This document shows, one piece after another, positions 36,801-54,240 of a stretch of DNA of 64,000 nucleotides. A program made the position numbers and the translations under genes. Where the stretch lies: assembly GCF_030848805.1 (NCBI RefSeq), contig NC_092369.1:13615199-13679198 (forward strand), written 5' to 3'. Position 1 is the first letter of the stretch; every line of letters starts with the position of its first letter. The stretch is from Temnothorax longispinosus (taxonomy: Eukaryota; Arthropoda; Insecta; Hymenoptera; Formicidae). Under the pieces are notes generated by a model. The model made no database searches. It was not told the origin of the DNA and saw nothing but the letters and a program-made list of their open reading frames with translations.

Positions 36801-37665
36801 ATACGGACGGTTCCAAGATGGGTTCGGCAAATTGGGTGGGAGCCGCGTGCTTCTCGCCACAACTACAACGCAGTCTGATGTTTAAACTCCCAGCTCGAGC
36901 TTCAATCTTCACATAGCTGAAGCTTGGGCCATATACAATGCCGTTCTACTCACTTTAGACTTAGATGCTTCCAAATTCACCATTGTCTCAGATTCAAAAA
37001 GCGTTTTGGAGGCGCTTACAAATCCTGTCACGTGTCGCTCAAATTATTTAATCCCTCTAATTAAATCCAAAATTATCTACGCACAAGAGCGTGGGAAAAA
37101 CATTCAGCTAGTGTGGATTCCCTCTCATAAAGGTATCACGGGAAATGAGATTGCTGACGAATTCGCCAGAAAGGCCATCAGGTCAGGTATAGAACCTCCA
37201 GCATTTAAACTCCCACATTCCGATCTTTTTATAGAACAGAAAGAAAAGCTAGCTACGGAATTCCATAATTATTTATTTAGTAGAGCCAAATACAAGGGAA
37301 ATCATTTTTTTCAAAACATCTATGTCAACTCCCCTAAGCCCTGGTATTATAAATTAGGACTGAAACGAAATGCTATAGTCACGATCTCCAGACTGAGAGC
37401 GAACCACTACAACCTCAATTACAGTTTATATAGAAAAAACATTATTGACGACGGCTCATGCGCTTGCGGCGAACAAATTCAAGATATTAATCATCTAATT
37501 TTTCACTGCCCTCTAACATTTAACTGGGCTTCGAGCCTTCGGCTCGCAGTAACATCACTCAAGGACCCTTCCTGCAATGACATATTCCCTATCCTGAAAA
37601 AACCTACCAATAAAATTAGCCGCTTAATCATGTCCTTCTGCAAAGCAGCCAACATCAATTTGTAA
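33827..37665 (+). pseudogene. I-clade LINE ORF2 (endonuclease, reverse transcriptase, RNase H), one frameshift
   Basis: 33827-36916 is open for 1029 codons. Residues 1-230 are an APE-type endonuclease (LYWNCRG, LSETFLK, LLGDLNAHHPYWG, SDHRPIEI). The reverse transcriptase spans about 440-760 (RPIALTSCVLKIMEKM, YGFRKFRSCADNL, FIDIKGAFDNV, GSPQGSVLSPFLFN, FADDIV at 685-690). RNase H starts at FYTDGSK (D994). The frame breaks at a TAG at 36914-36916 and continues one frame over with AEAWAIYN, TIVSDSKSV and WIPSHKGITGNEIADEF, so all four acidic RNase H motifs exist but are split. A C-terminal CCHC-like motif follows (CACGEQIQDINHLIFHCP). Endonuclease and reverse transcriptase look intact, so the copy may have died recently or still make a truncated enzyme. 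Confidence 0.9.
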
Positions 37666-37729
37666 ATGCGCGCCTCTCCCGTGAGCACGAATGGCCTCTG
37701 TTCCCCTCCATATTCTCTTTCTCAGCTCT

Positions 37730-38169
37730 GGTAAATTAGCCGGTCAACTTCGACTTTATTAATTTTTATATTTTTTTATCGTTTGTTGGTCGTTTGTTGG
37801 TGATTGTTGGCCTAATTACAACGTTTGTTGGTTCTTAATTTTTTTTTAAATTTAAAAAGAAAAATTAGCATTAAGTTAGCCGGAAAAATTTTATTTTTAA
37901 TTTCAAAAAAGCCTAATCGATGCGTAATCGTTTGCTGATGATTGTTGGTCTAATTTTAGCGTTTGTTGGTTTATTATTAGTCTTAAAAACGAAAAAAAAC
38001 GAAAAATTATCTCACATATTAAAGTAATCGAAGATTGGTTTATTTGCCTACGACTTAAGCTTTATTTCTATCAATTTAAGGCTAACATCTATAAAACTGC
38101 CATATGAATACGGGCCTTAACATCGGCAGAAAATCGCGAAAAGATAAAGAAACATGGTGGTTCGTGGGA

Positions 38170-38216
<47 letters not shown>

Positions 38217-39023
38217 CGGGGAGGTGCGAGGGGGGGCTTTCGGCCCCCCCCTCCCCTGCACCCACCCCGCCGGTAGGCTGCGTGGACCTCGCTTTACAAC
38301 ATAAAGTACATGCTAAGTTGTAAAACGAAATTATAAAGTACATGCATGGGGGAAGGTGCAGGGGAGAAAAGCCTTTCTGTTCACGTGCGTTCACGCATGT
38401 AAGTCCCCTTGCACCCCTCCATGCATGTGCTTTATAATTTCGTTTTACAACTTAGCATGTACTTTATGTTGTAAAGCGAGGTCCACGCAGCCTACCGGCG
38501 GGGTGGGTGCGGGGGAGGGTGGGGCCGAAGGCCCCCCCCCCGCGCACCCCCCCGTTGTGTGTGTGTGTGTGTGTGTGTGTGCTTCCCACGAACCACCATG
38601 TTTCTTTATCTTTTCGCGATTTTCTGCCGATGTTAAGGCCCATATTCATATGGCAGTTTTATAGATGTTAGCCTTAAATTGATAGAAATAAAGCTTAAGT
38701 CGTAGGTAAATAAACCAATCTTCGATTACTTTAATATGTGAGATAATTTTTAGTTTTTTTTCGTTTTTAAGACTAATAATAAACCAACAAACGCTAAAAT
38801 TAGACCAACAATCATCAGCAAACGATTACGCATCGATTAGGCTTTTTTGAAATTAAAAATAAAATTTTTCCGGCTAACTTAATGCTAATTTTTCTTTTTA
38901 AATTTAAAAAAAAATTAAGAACCAACAAACGTTGTAATTAGGCCAACAATGACCAACAAACGACCAACAAACGATAAAAAAATATGAAAATTAATAAAGT
39001 CGAAGTTGACCGGCTAAGTTACC
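37730..39023. mobile_element. foldback element with about 640-bp arms
   Basis: From GGTAAATTAGCCGGTCAAC at 37730 the sequence is mirrored by GTTGACCGGCTAAGTTACC ending at 39023, with the centre near 38375. The arms are nearly identical throughout. They include CA/TG microsatellites (38171-38214, 38556-38581), C- or G-runs beside them, and a repeated TCGTTTGTTGGT motif. AGCTCT occurs on both flanks (37724-37729, 39026-39031). It interrupts the 3' UTR of the I-clade LINE. Confidence 0.85.
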
Positions 39024-39148
39024 GGAGCTCTCTTTCTCTCCCTTCTCAACGTATACCAGCCCTCCTAATCAAGACTGACAACTTAGTCCTTGTACCCAAG
39101 TTAATATCACTAGCATACTTATTATTTATACCTAAGCGAATCTGCTGA

Positions 39149-39568
39149 CCAGTAGTGCGATTCTGTAACTCGTTATGCTGTCGTATGTGTTATACTATCG
39201 TTGCGCAGATATTTTATATGGTAAAAAAGCTGCGCAATTGTCGTTATAGCTCATAACGACGGCATAACGAGTTACAGAATCGCACTCCAGCAGTGCGATT
39301 CTGTAACTCGTTATGCTGTCGTTATGTGTTTATAACGACAGTTGCGCAGGTATACTATATAAGAAAAAAGCTGCGCAACTGTCGTTATGAGCACATAACG
39401 ACGCATAACGAGTTACAGAATCGCACTACAGGGCCCGTATTCCGTTCCTGCCTACCGACAACTGTCGGTTCGATAAGTGTCGTTGCGCAGGTTTTTCATA
39501 TCGTGTAAAAGCTGCGCAACGACACCGACAATTGTCGGTAAGCGGATTTTAGCGGAACAGAATACGGC
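39149..39568. repeat. cluster of three hairpin MITEs (types A, A, B)
   Basis: Two GCGATTCTGTAACTCG palindromes (39149-39288, diverged; 39293-39430) are followed by one GGCCCGTATTCCGTTCC palindrome (about 39431-39568). They are the same types, in abutting arrangement, as at 11769-12331. They lie in the 3' UTR of the LINE. Confidence 0.85.
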
Positions 39569-39842
39569 CCAGTAGCACTCATCTGTGTCAGCTATACACT
39601 CTGTGGACAAAGCTGGCCGTATTGTCCTCGGTTAGAGGCAGGAGCCAACGAAATTAAAGAAGAAGAAGAGTGCGAGTCAAATAACCTCACGTTGTGTTAT
39701 TATAATTTTGTTACACAAAATCTAAATATACGTGTGCCATATAGCTTTTTAGAGTTGGAAGCATCCACTCCGAAAGGAAATTTAACAACCTATATGCGAT
39801 ATTATTTTGTCCGTAATACGATACATATCATATATCAGAAAT

Positions 39843-40115
39843 ATGAGTAAAGGTCATAAACGTTCGAAACGCCTGAAATCAGAAAAGTCGAAAATAAAAT
39901 TGAAAACTAAGAGATCCGTCACGTCGTTACCGAAAGGCTTGAATATTACGGATACGTCGTTTAAAGTAAAGAAGATACTGATACGTGAACAATTGAAGCA
40001 ACGGAGTGAAACGGAAATTCTCAGTTCTCGCAAATTGAATATCGATGTACGTAAACCAATTTACATTTAATTTCTACGAGTTACGTGAATGATAATTTGC
40101 GAATGGTAATCTAGT

Positions 40116-40164
<49 letters not shown>

Positions 40165-42113
40165 CCCTTTTTTTTTTTTTTCAGGATTTATTAACGCGTT
40201 TTCGGCATTACAATTCGACTGTGAGAGAAGATGCGTTGAGACAATTGAAAGACATCTTGTCGCGAAATTCTCCAAAAACTCTACATTCGCACGTGAATTC
40301 TTTGTTACGTGGTATTGCGGCTTTATCTCTTGATAAAGAGAGAAATGTACGAACAAGTTCCTTTCATGCGCTCGATTTTATTCTTGGCCGTATTTCGACG
40401 CGACACGTGACACCCTTGCGTGAAATTGTGATATCGTATTTAAGCTGTGCCATGACGCATATTGATCCACGTGTGAAGGAAGATTCTCTACTTTTCTTGG
40501 ATGTTCTCGTAAAGAATTGCGATAGTGTCGTGGCGAGAGACAGCCATAAAATATTACCCAATTTTTTGGGTATGATATGTAGCGTACACAACCAAGTTAG
40601 ACCTGGGGCACGATTAACGACGACGCTAAATTCCAAGAGCACGGATGTAAAATGGAGAATTAAAGTTTTGGAACGTTTAGCTAATATGTTTGTCTCTATA
40701 GTAAGCTATAGAAAGCTTTGTATTGATGCGCGGTCGAACGTGCTTCCGATCGCGAGAGCGACGAGATATACCAGATATATTCCCGTTTATAGCGATAACG
40801 TGACTCGAGTTTGTGAACGTAATCTTGACAAAGATGTGAGCTCGATAGGTAGTAGTAGCGTGAAAGAAACTCTACCTGTAGAAGACGTCATGAAATATGT
40901 AGATTTATTGATGCCACTGATGTCTGATATTTGGGTTGAAGTATGCCCGGATGAAAAAGTGTCGAGTTACACAGAACGTACGATTTCGAGTGAGGCAGCT
41001 GCATTATTGACGAGTATCGTCGTGATTGTACAATCGATTGTGGAATACATTGATACGTTGGATTGCAACAATTATGACGTCGCGCGTACGAGGCATTGGT
41101 TTAAAGATACATTTCACGATGCATATATGAAGAATTTTCTGTCGAGATTTCCATATGGTAAAGTAAAGCCATTTGTTCATGAATCCAGAAAACATCAAGA
41201 GAATTTCTCTCAAGCGGATTGTATGGACGGATGTTTGGAACAGAACTTGGGACTTTGTCAAATTCACGCATGGTTTACATCTCTGTTTAACAAGAAGGAA
41301 CAATTTCCCAAGTCTACCAAAACCTATTGCGTATCAGTTGTGAAATATTTAAATGGTAACGTAATATTGCCTCACGTATCTCGTGCCTTTTTTTCACAAA
41401 ACACAATGACCTCTTTCTCTTTCACAGGTGCTATTGAAACTTGGTGCGACTCGTCCGCATCGTCCGCATCGTTCTCGCGACTGATTAAACTTTTAAGAAC
41501 TTTATTTTTGCAAGCTGGTCCAGTTTGGTATACCAACTGTATTAGTTTAAGTCATACTTTACGATTGATTATTGAAGCATCTACTCGTTTACCGAAGAAA
41601 GACGTGCAATCACACTTGTATCTGATTATCGGTGACGTTATGTTGGAAAGCACGTTAATCGAGTTACACAGGTAATCGTTTTAAATAGAATAATATGGTA
41701 GATACGTTAGTTTCTGTAGAGCATATGACGTTTTTTATACTTGTTTCATTTGACAGAGAGAAGGCGTTTGAAAACTTTGTTACGATCTTACCGAATTTAC
41801 TCCTGAGATCAAGCATAGATGACGTCGTAATTCGAATGATCGGTCAAATAGTTTTACGTTTTAAGGAATATATCCGGAAAGAATTGATAGCTAAACGCAA
41901 GTCTATTATCGGTGAGAAGTTATATGAAGTAATTAAGGATGAATTAAGGGCGTTATATTATATGTGCTGTAACTTTCATTGTGTATTAATAACGCTTTAT
42001 TCTTTTCAGAAAATGCTAAAAAGATCGACATTGTAGGTTCACAGGATGATAAACGATCGAGACTCATGATTTGTAATCTATTTTATTTTGTAGATTCACA
42101 AATTTATTATTAA
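39843..42113 (+). CDS. TEX10: TEX10/IPI1 homologue, ribosome-biogenesis (rixosome) subunit
   Basis: Predicted exons 39843-40046, 40185-41671, 41757-41911 and 42010-42113 join in phase to 649 aa. The N-terminus is Lys/Arg-rich (MSKGHKRSKRLKSEKSKIKL) and is followed by TEX10-type sequence: RKLNIDDLLTRFRHYNSTV, LKDILSRN, LSLDKERNVRTSSFHALDF and SCAMTHIDPRVKEDSLLFLD. The protein is helical, HEAT-like. TEX10/Ipi1 works with PELP1 and WDR18 in ITS2 processing and 60S assembly in the nucleolus, and in heterochromatin RNA decay. At 649 aa it is shorter than the vertebrate protein. A 72-nt stretch in exon 2 (41354-41425, GTAACG...CACAG) could be an in-frame intron. The exon 3 donor at 41912 is chosen because it leads to MICNLFYFVDSQIYY as the C-terminus. 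An I-clade LINE ends about 175 bp before the start codon. A TA microsatellite (about 40117-40160) sits in intron 1. Confidence 0.88.
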
Positions 42114-42893
42114 ATAACGACGTTATCACGTTGTCGCATGTTAAATGTTGTACGATCGGTTTGTCTATGTTGAGCGCGAGTCTTGATAAAATTTTATTAA
42201 CATATCGTACGACGTAATATGACTTGAATGTATCGTGCTGCGATAACGAGACAAGCGCGAATGAAAAGAAAAAAAGTTTCGAATGTTAACTTAGCCCGAT
42301 GGATTAACTTGGCGATTCTATCGCGCGAATCAAATTTTTCTCAGGGACAGAGATACATAAAAGTCTTTGACTACAAGTCTTTTTCCCGAGAACCAAATGT
42401 ATCAATCTGACACACACCATACAGTGCTGTACACTGCCATGCTGAGAAAGTCCTATATATATATATATGTGATACATAGTCGTCATTGTCGTCAATTCTT
42501 TCGCGCATATTGTCAAACATCCCAGTGAACATAGTGTCTCAATCGAGAGAGAGAGATACATATATATGTCTTAAAGAGAATTATCCTTTTTTTCGCGGAA
42601 CGTCACATCTCCCGATTTACGACATACGTGTGTTGTCTGTAACGAGTCATAAAAATTGCGTTTGACTGTGATAAAATAATGTAACGTTAACGTACAGTTA
42701 AATTGTATTTACATAAATACTGCTGCTTTCTCTCTTTCCCCGCTCTCCTCTCTTTCATCTCCTATATCTACACAAATCTCGTATACACACACATACTACA
42801 AATATTACTTTCCCGCACTCATATCAGCCATATTTCTAGGACTGGCTTATTTTTTAAGGAATACTAATTCGGTATACATTTTTTTCACTATCG
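42114..42893. other. convergent 3' region between TEX10 and the P5B ATPase
   Basis: Both neighbours end here tail to tail. The stretch should hold both 3' UTRs; no other gene or strong repeat is seen. Confidence 0.6.
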
Positions 42894-48884
<5,991 letters not shown>

Positions 48885-49992
48885 AACTTTGATCTTGTTC
48901 AATTAAGTTGTTCCGTAATCTCGACAGCTTCTTTCGTCACGATCCTCTGTTGTCTGTCACTAAATGTCTCGTGTTCTTTTTTTTCTTTTCTTTTTTCCGC
49001 CGACGCGGTAGCGCCTGCAAAGTTGTAATACAAAGTTGCTGCCAATATTTAAAGATTATTTATCGTTTCGGCTTTGATATGATACGCGTACGTTAAACTA
49101 TGTGCAAATGTTTTATCGATATTACGTGTAACAGTAAAAGTCTTGACAATATCTATTACATATTATAATATTATAATATTATATGAGTTTAAGCATATTT
49201 GTCTTACATTACAGCCATATTATCATCCTATAGATAAATAAATATAATTTTACAGACATATGATTTGAAAATGTATAGTAAGCAACGGAAGTAGGCATAT
49301 TTCATTTAGAGAGAGAGAGAGAGAGAGAGAGAGAACGCGCACAGACGCGCGGACATTACGTTTAATATGTACGTTGCGTCAATTTATCCTTTCTAATTTG
49401 TCCTTCTGCAAAGCCAATCACGCGAATGCGTTCCATCTCGATTTTCGTAATAGCTCCAAGGATTATAACGCGTATACCCCGTATCCTACGTGTTATATTG
49501 CAGAATATAATTATGACAAGAGGATTGTGACCCGACGTACGATATACATATATGTGGTGTGTTTACAATGTATATGCGCATAGAAAAAGAGAATATTCTT
49601 GATTTGAAAATATCTTTAGTTTTAACGTGAAAATCTTGAAATAAAGATTTTATCATCCGTAATTTGTTTGCGCTTTGTTTCAAAAGAACTGCGCGATATT
49701 GCATGTGAGACCCGCGTGCAGCAGTGCAAACGCGATTAACGGGATGACGATTAAGGAGAATATCAAATCGTTATAACTCGTGTCGATTTTTAAATATAAG
49801 ATATGTAAGATATTAAGTTTCAACTTTCTATTGTTATATATGTTTGCATACATTTATTATTTCGAGCGCACAAAAGTAGTACGCGATCGACATGCTGACA
49901 ATTCGTAACGTAACATTTTTCCTCTTGCTTTTTCTTGACGACCATCCGCGTCGTGTACATCCTATCATGAAATGACGATATGGTAATGGTGA

Positions 49993-50029
<37 letters not shown>

Positions 50030-50089
50030 AACGACGACGACGATAATGATGATATATGTAAAAGCGGAATATATACGTACGAATGCGAT

Positions 50090-50860
50090 GCTTTTCGAGT
50101 ATTCGTCGAGTTTCTTCAACTTTGCTTTCGCCTCGTCGATGACTGCAAGAGAGCGGGCGATTTCGCGCGCGTAGCGGGCGACGCAGGCGCGCTCGCACGC
50201 CCGTTCGTCGCGTCGGTTCGAATCGACTCGCTGAATTTTCGTAACGTGCGAAATTTTCGAAAATTCCGCGCGCGCGCAATCCGTTCGCGAGATCTGTCAA
50301 GTTGTATGCGAGAATGCGCGATGGTACACTTCTCTCGATCGAGTAACTGCGTTCGATGCGCGAGGCGCGAGGCGCGAGGTGGATAACGATTCGTCTAGCG
50401 TCGAAATTGAGCTTGAAATCCGAGCGATCTCGCAAACGAAATCGCAAACCGGAAGCCACGGGAACGCCTCGTTAGCGTTCGTGGCACACAAGGTCAACGT
50501 GAGTGAACTTTGGATTTGCGTCGCGTCCAAAGTAGCTAGTAGCGAGTAGACATTAGCGACTAGAACGGCTTTCCACGAGTGACTATAAAGAATGAGAAAG
50601 ATCGGTGATTAATGTTTCCCGAAGCGGTTTTTTCTTGCTCGACGTGCCGCTCAAGTCTCGTGTGCGAAGCATATACCGAATTGCACTCGTGTTACTCGTG
50701 TACTGTCGACGATTTTACGTCCACGCCGCCGAAACGGAACGCGAACGGAGCGCGGTGCGGTGCGCGGTGAGGTAGGCGCGACATACGCTTTCGTCGTGTC
50801 GCGTTACCTCGACTTGCTCGCCCCCGCTCAACTTCGGTCTCGTGGATAAGGTGCCATCAC
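50090..50860. promoter_or_regulatory. CG-dinucleotide-rich patch, candidate promoter
   Basis: CG content and CG dinucleotide density rise clearly above the flanks (GCGCGCGTAGCGGGCGACGC and similar). It lies 1.2-2 kb upstream of the ATPase start codon on the minus strand. This is inference from composition only. Confidence 0.3.
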
Positions 50861-51693
50861 TCACCCCTTCCTACTCTTCCCCCGTGGCCGATTTCGACAA
50901 ACTTTCGCAACATATGTTACAATGGAATTTTTTTTTCGCAATACTAGGAGAACGGTTTTGTTCAAGTTCAGTACAATGGGACGTGTATTCGACCGAAACT
51001 TCAAAAGATAACGGTATAATAGCGAGCGAGTTCAACGAGTTATCGATAATCGCGCGACAATTAGGAATCAACGATCGAGGAAATTTATGTCGAACGTTGA
51101 AATTTCCTCGAGTTTACTTATATTTGCGACTTTGTATAAGGATCGCGAATGCGCAAATAATGTCTTCCGTTTGTTGAAACAACGATAATGACACCATTTG
51201 AAAATTGTATAGATGCGATGAAACGATAAAGCCTTAATTGCTTAATATGACTCGATATTTTTAATGCTCGGTCGCCAAGGCCGGGCTCAGCGTTTATTCT
51301 ATTCCGTAGCTAGTTGTGCTCTGGGTATGGACGTAAATTGTAAATAAAAGATTTATCGGGTAGTCCTGGCCAAATACCTTGGAAAAGGAATTTGCGAAGA
51401 GGAGTCAAAGAGAAGAACACGCCAAGTGACTTTTATATGACTGCGAATAAGAAACTGGCGTACATTCTCTCTCGCACGGATGTAACGCGCGACGTGTTAC
51501 GTAAATATACACATAACAATGTAATTGTGATGGACGAGTCGTTGGTTTTCGCATCTTCCATTCTTTCCATTAACAATAAGATGTACGATATATATACGAC
51601 GCAAATACATATATACATATGTATAATGTATACGGTGCGCGGCGTGTATATGCATATATGCGTATTATAGTGATGTAGCGTGTATATATACTC

Positions 51694-51733
<40 letters not shown>

Positions 51734-51889
51734 AGGCAAATCTGAAAAAAGCACCGTTTTGCTCATTTTGTATGTGTGTATATTTTGTCACATTTTGTCA
51801 CAATAATCTGTAACAATGTACCTTGGCAGAAAAACGACAGATTTGATGCAAAATCCATTAATTAAATTGGCTTACAAAACAACAGCAGA

Positions 51890-52262
51890 AATTTAACACA
51901 ACTTCCTAATACTCATAAAATGAGAACAATAACGTGATGCCAAAAATCCCGCAAAATCTGCTAGCATAATGTAACAACAAACAGAGTTAAAACCGATAAA
52001 AACCGAGCAAGAATTGTACGCACGATGCAATATAATAGGTAATACGACCGCAAACGGCAACGTGGCAGCAAATACACCGCCGAGCAAGACTTGCCACGTA
52101 GCGCTCGATCGTTGCTGCCACCTTTGCTGTTGTATAACGATTTGCGCCATGCATCGTCTTGCTCGACGGTTTTTACCGTCTGTTTGCGGTTACCATTATA
52201 CTAGCACATTTTGCGCGGTTTTTGGCGTTGCTCTCTCATTTTATAAACAAGTTTTGTAAGCA
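51890..52262. repeat. diverged inverted repeat, about 185 bp per arm
   Basis: The left arm has ATAAAATGAGA, GCCAAAAATCCCGCAAAAT, CTGCTAGCATAATG, ACCGAGCAAGA and GTGGCAGCAA. The reversed right arm has ATAAAATGAGA, GCCAAAAACCGCGCAAAAT, GTGCTAGTATAATG, GTCGAGCAAGA and GTGGCAGCAA in the same order. The arms are gapped and clearly older than the other hairpins. Confidence 0.7.
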
Positions 52263-54085
52263 AAACGCAAGCCGTACGAGGACTCCGAAAACCGAGGCAC
52301 CGGTTATACCATCCATCAGAATTCCGATTGAATTTGCTGCCAATTTGCAAGCGTATTGTTATCATTTTGCTTTAAAGGATATGTACTTATACACGTATGC
52401 GCTTCACACCGATCGATCGCAAAAATGTTAAAATTCAGTTAAAATTTATATCGCGCGTCCGGAACAAAAGCAAGTATTCGAGATTCGATTAAATCTTTGT
52501 CGCTCGTCGAGTACCTCGTTGAATATCCGAAAAGGCGTAAGATGACGTAAAATATTGACGTTGACATTGATGTATGCGCGTGTTGCGAAAAAAAAGGCAA
52601 ATTGGAAATAAATAATATACGCGGAATCACACGAGATTAATTCTGTTGATGTACGTGAACGAAAGCGATCAGTTATCATTTTGCACGCCGTCCTTAATCT
52701 CGTGCCGCGATCTCTTATCCAACTTATTTTACCGTTGACACTTTTAATCCCCTCACTCGCATTTTTCTCTGTGCGCGGCGCGGCGCGGCGCGGCGCGGCG
52801 CGGCGGTAAGCTTAATTGTGCCTCGATGCTTCGATGCCTCGTTTAATAAATGCCTTTGTCTCTTGGTTGAACTAAACAATATAAATGATGCTATCTATAA
52901 ATGCCACACGTAATGTTCTGTGCCTCCGCAGCCATTAAAATAGCTTCGATATAATGAACTAATAATGAACTTGCTTAATTCGCGCGCTCTAGCTCTGAAC
53001 TCTACGATTTTATCATTTACCGAGAATTTCGTCTCTGGACGTAGTTTCCCCCATGTTTCCCTTCTAATTTGTATGTTGTACAAAAACAAAACAAAACAAA
53101 TTGAAAAAGGCGAGGTAGATTATAGTCGCGACGTTAACGTGTGTCAATGCGTCAATCCATCGATTCAACCTTGAGATAATCGTACCGTGTCCAATAATCC
53201 TATGAACAGCATTATGAATCATAATTTGTCCGAGTTATAAAACGGCTATAGATATAAGAGATTAAAGCGCGCGTATCACCCTTGCTCTCTCATGTTCGCG
53301 TGGTAGGCAGGCAGCCAGGCAGGCAGGTCGATTAATTGAGCTAGATTCGAATTGACGGAAGATAAATTTCATCTCGTCTTTTATTTAACCCAAGTGCAAA
53401 CACATTTAAGTAGCTACAAATGTTGAATCGGTTACAAAATCTGTTTTGCGGTCCTGCCTCTGACAGCAGCAGGCATACACAAGCAGGTGTAGCAGATTGC
53501 GCGTTTATAGCCATTATACGCACCAACCTACCACGCGATATCACACTATTCACGGCCGCAACGCTACGCCGCGGCTATACGCTTTGACGCTTTGTCATAG
53601 CTCTTTCGGCAAAGCTTGGACTCTTGGGCATACATACGTCTTATGTACGCCTCAACGTTTTACAACATATAGGTACGACGTTATACAACGTTGTAAAATC
53701 ATAAAGCACAGTTGACGTTCTTTCTCTCCGTGTATCAGGTGTACGAACGATCAAAAATCGGCGGCGGATTTACTTCGCTATCGAAAGCTATGTACATACA
53801 TTATGACTTTATAACGGGAATTTAGATAGCGAAATGTTTTAATGTAACATGTAACATGTGGTGTTTACTGGAAATCTTGCAAACAGCTTTATCTGCAATA
53901 ACTCTAGAGTACGAATACAAACGTTTATCGCGCGCGTGTATACATATGTACATATATATCGCAATATATTCTATTTTAATCATGGTTAATTCGAATCTCA
54001 TTTTATCTTTAAGCACTACTTGTAATGTTTGGTGTAACCTATTTCACAACCTTCTTTTTTATATAATAGTCTAAATCTCTAAATC

Positions 54086-54088
<3 letters not shown>

Positions 54089-54158
<70 letters not shown>
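54089..54158. repeat. (TC)n microsatellite
   Basis: Pure TC repeat about 80 bp downstream of the HROB stop codon. Confidence 0.97.
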
Positions 54159-54161
<3 letters not shown>

Positions 54162-54240
54162 CGCGCGCACGAGCGATACATTACACGTTGGTGTATCGTA
54201 TCAATCGTATGTTGGCAAAGATTCTTCTTAGCGCTTTTCC

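Larger units (their letters stand above)
31443..39667 (+). mobile_element. I-clade LINE, near full length, with 13-bp target duplication
   Basis: GAGTGCGAGTCAA flanks the element at 31430-31442 and 39668-39680. Between the flanks are a 5' UTR, a nucleic-acid-binding ORF1 (31691-33826), an endonuclease/reverse transcriptase/RNase H ORF2 (33827-37665, one frameshift), and a 3' UTR ending in AAATTAAAGAAGAAGAAG. The three zinc knuckles of ORF1 and the RNase H in ORF2 point to the I clade. A foldback element (37730-39023) and a MITE cluster (39149-39568) have inserted into the 3' UTR; without them the copy is about 6.5 kb. It sits in the 5' flank of the TEX10 gene. Confidence 0.9.
48885..54240. 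other. intergenic region between the P5B ATPase start and the HROB stop
   Basis: No gene is recognised in 5.4 kb. 48885-48960 is the probable 5' UTR of the ATPase on the minus strand. 50090-50860 is rich in CG dinucleotides and may hold the promoter or a non-coding first exon. A (CGA)n repeat lies at about 49993-50042, a GT repeat at 51698-51728, GGCGC tandem repeats at 52775-52805 and a long TC repeat at 54089-54158. Open frames here (such as 50842-51177) lack family features and splice support. Confidence 0.5.

Noticed and set aside
41354..41425. A definite intron in TEX10 exon 2
   Set aside because: It has GT-AG ends and a pyrimidine tract but is a multiple of three and open, so coding and intron readings cannot be told apart by eye.
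49965..50459. A 164-codon minus-strand frame ending in Arg/His runs
   Set aside because: Largely a translation of the CGA repeat and CG-rich DNA.
50842..51177. A 111-codon open frame downstream of the CG-rich patch
   Set aside because: No recognisable domain, no splice or transcript support, and composition like its flanks.
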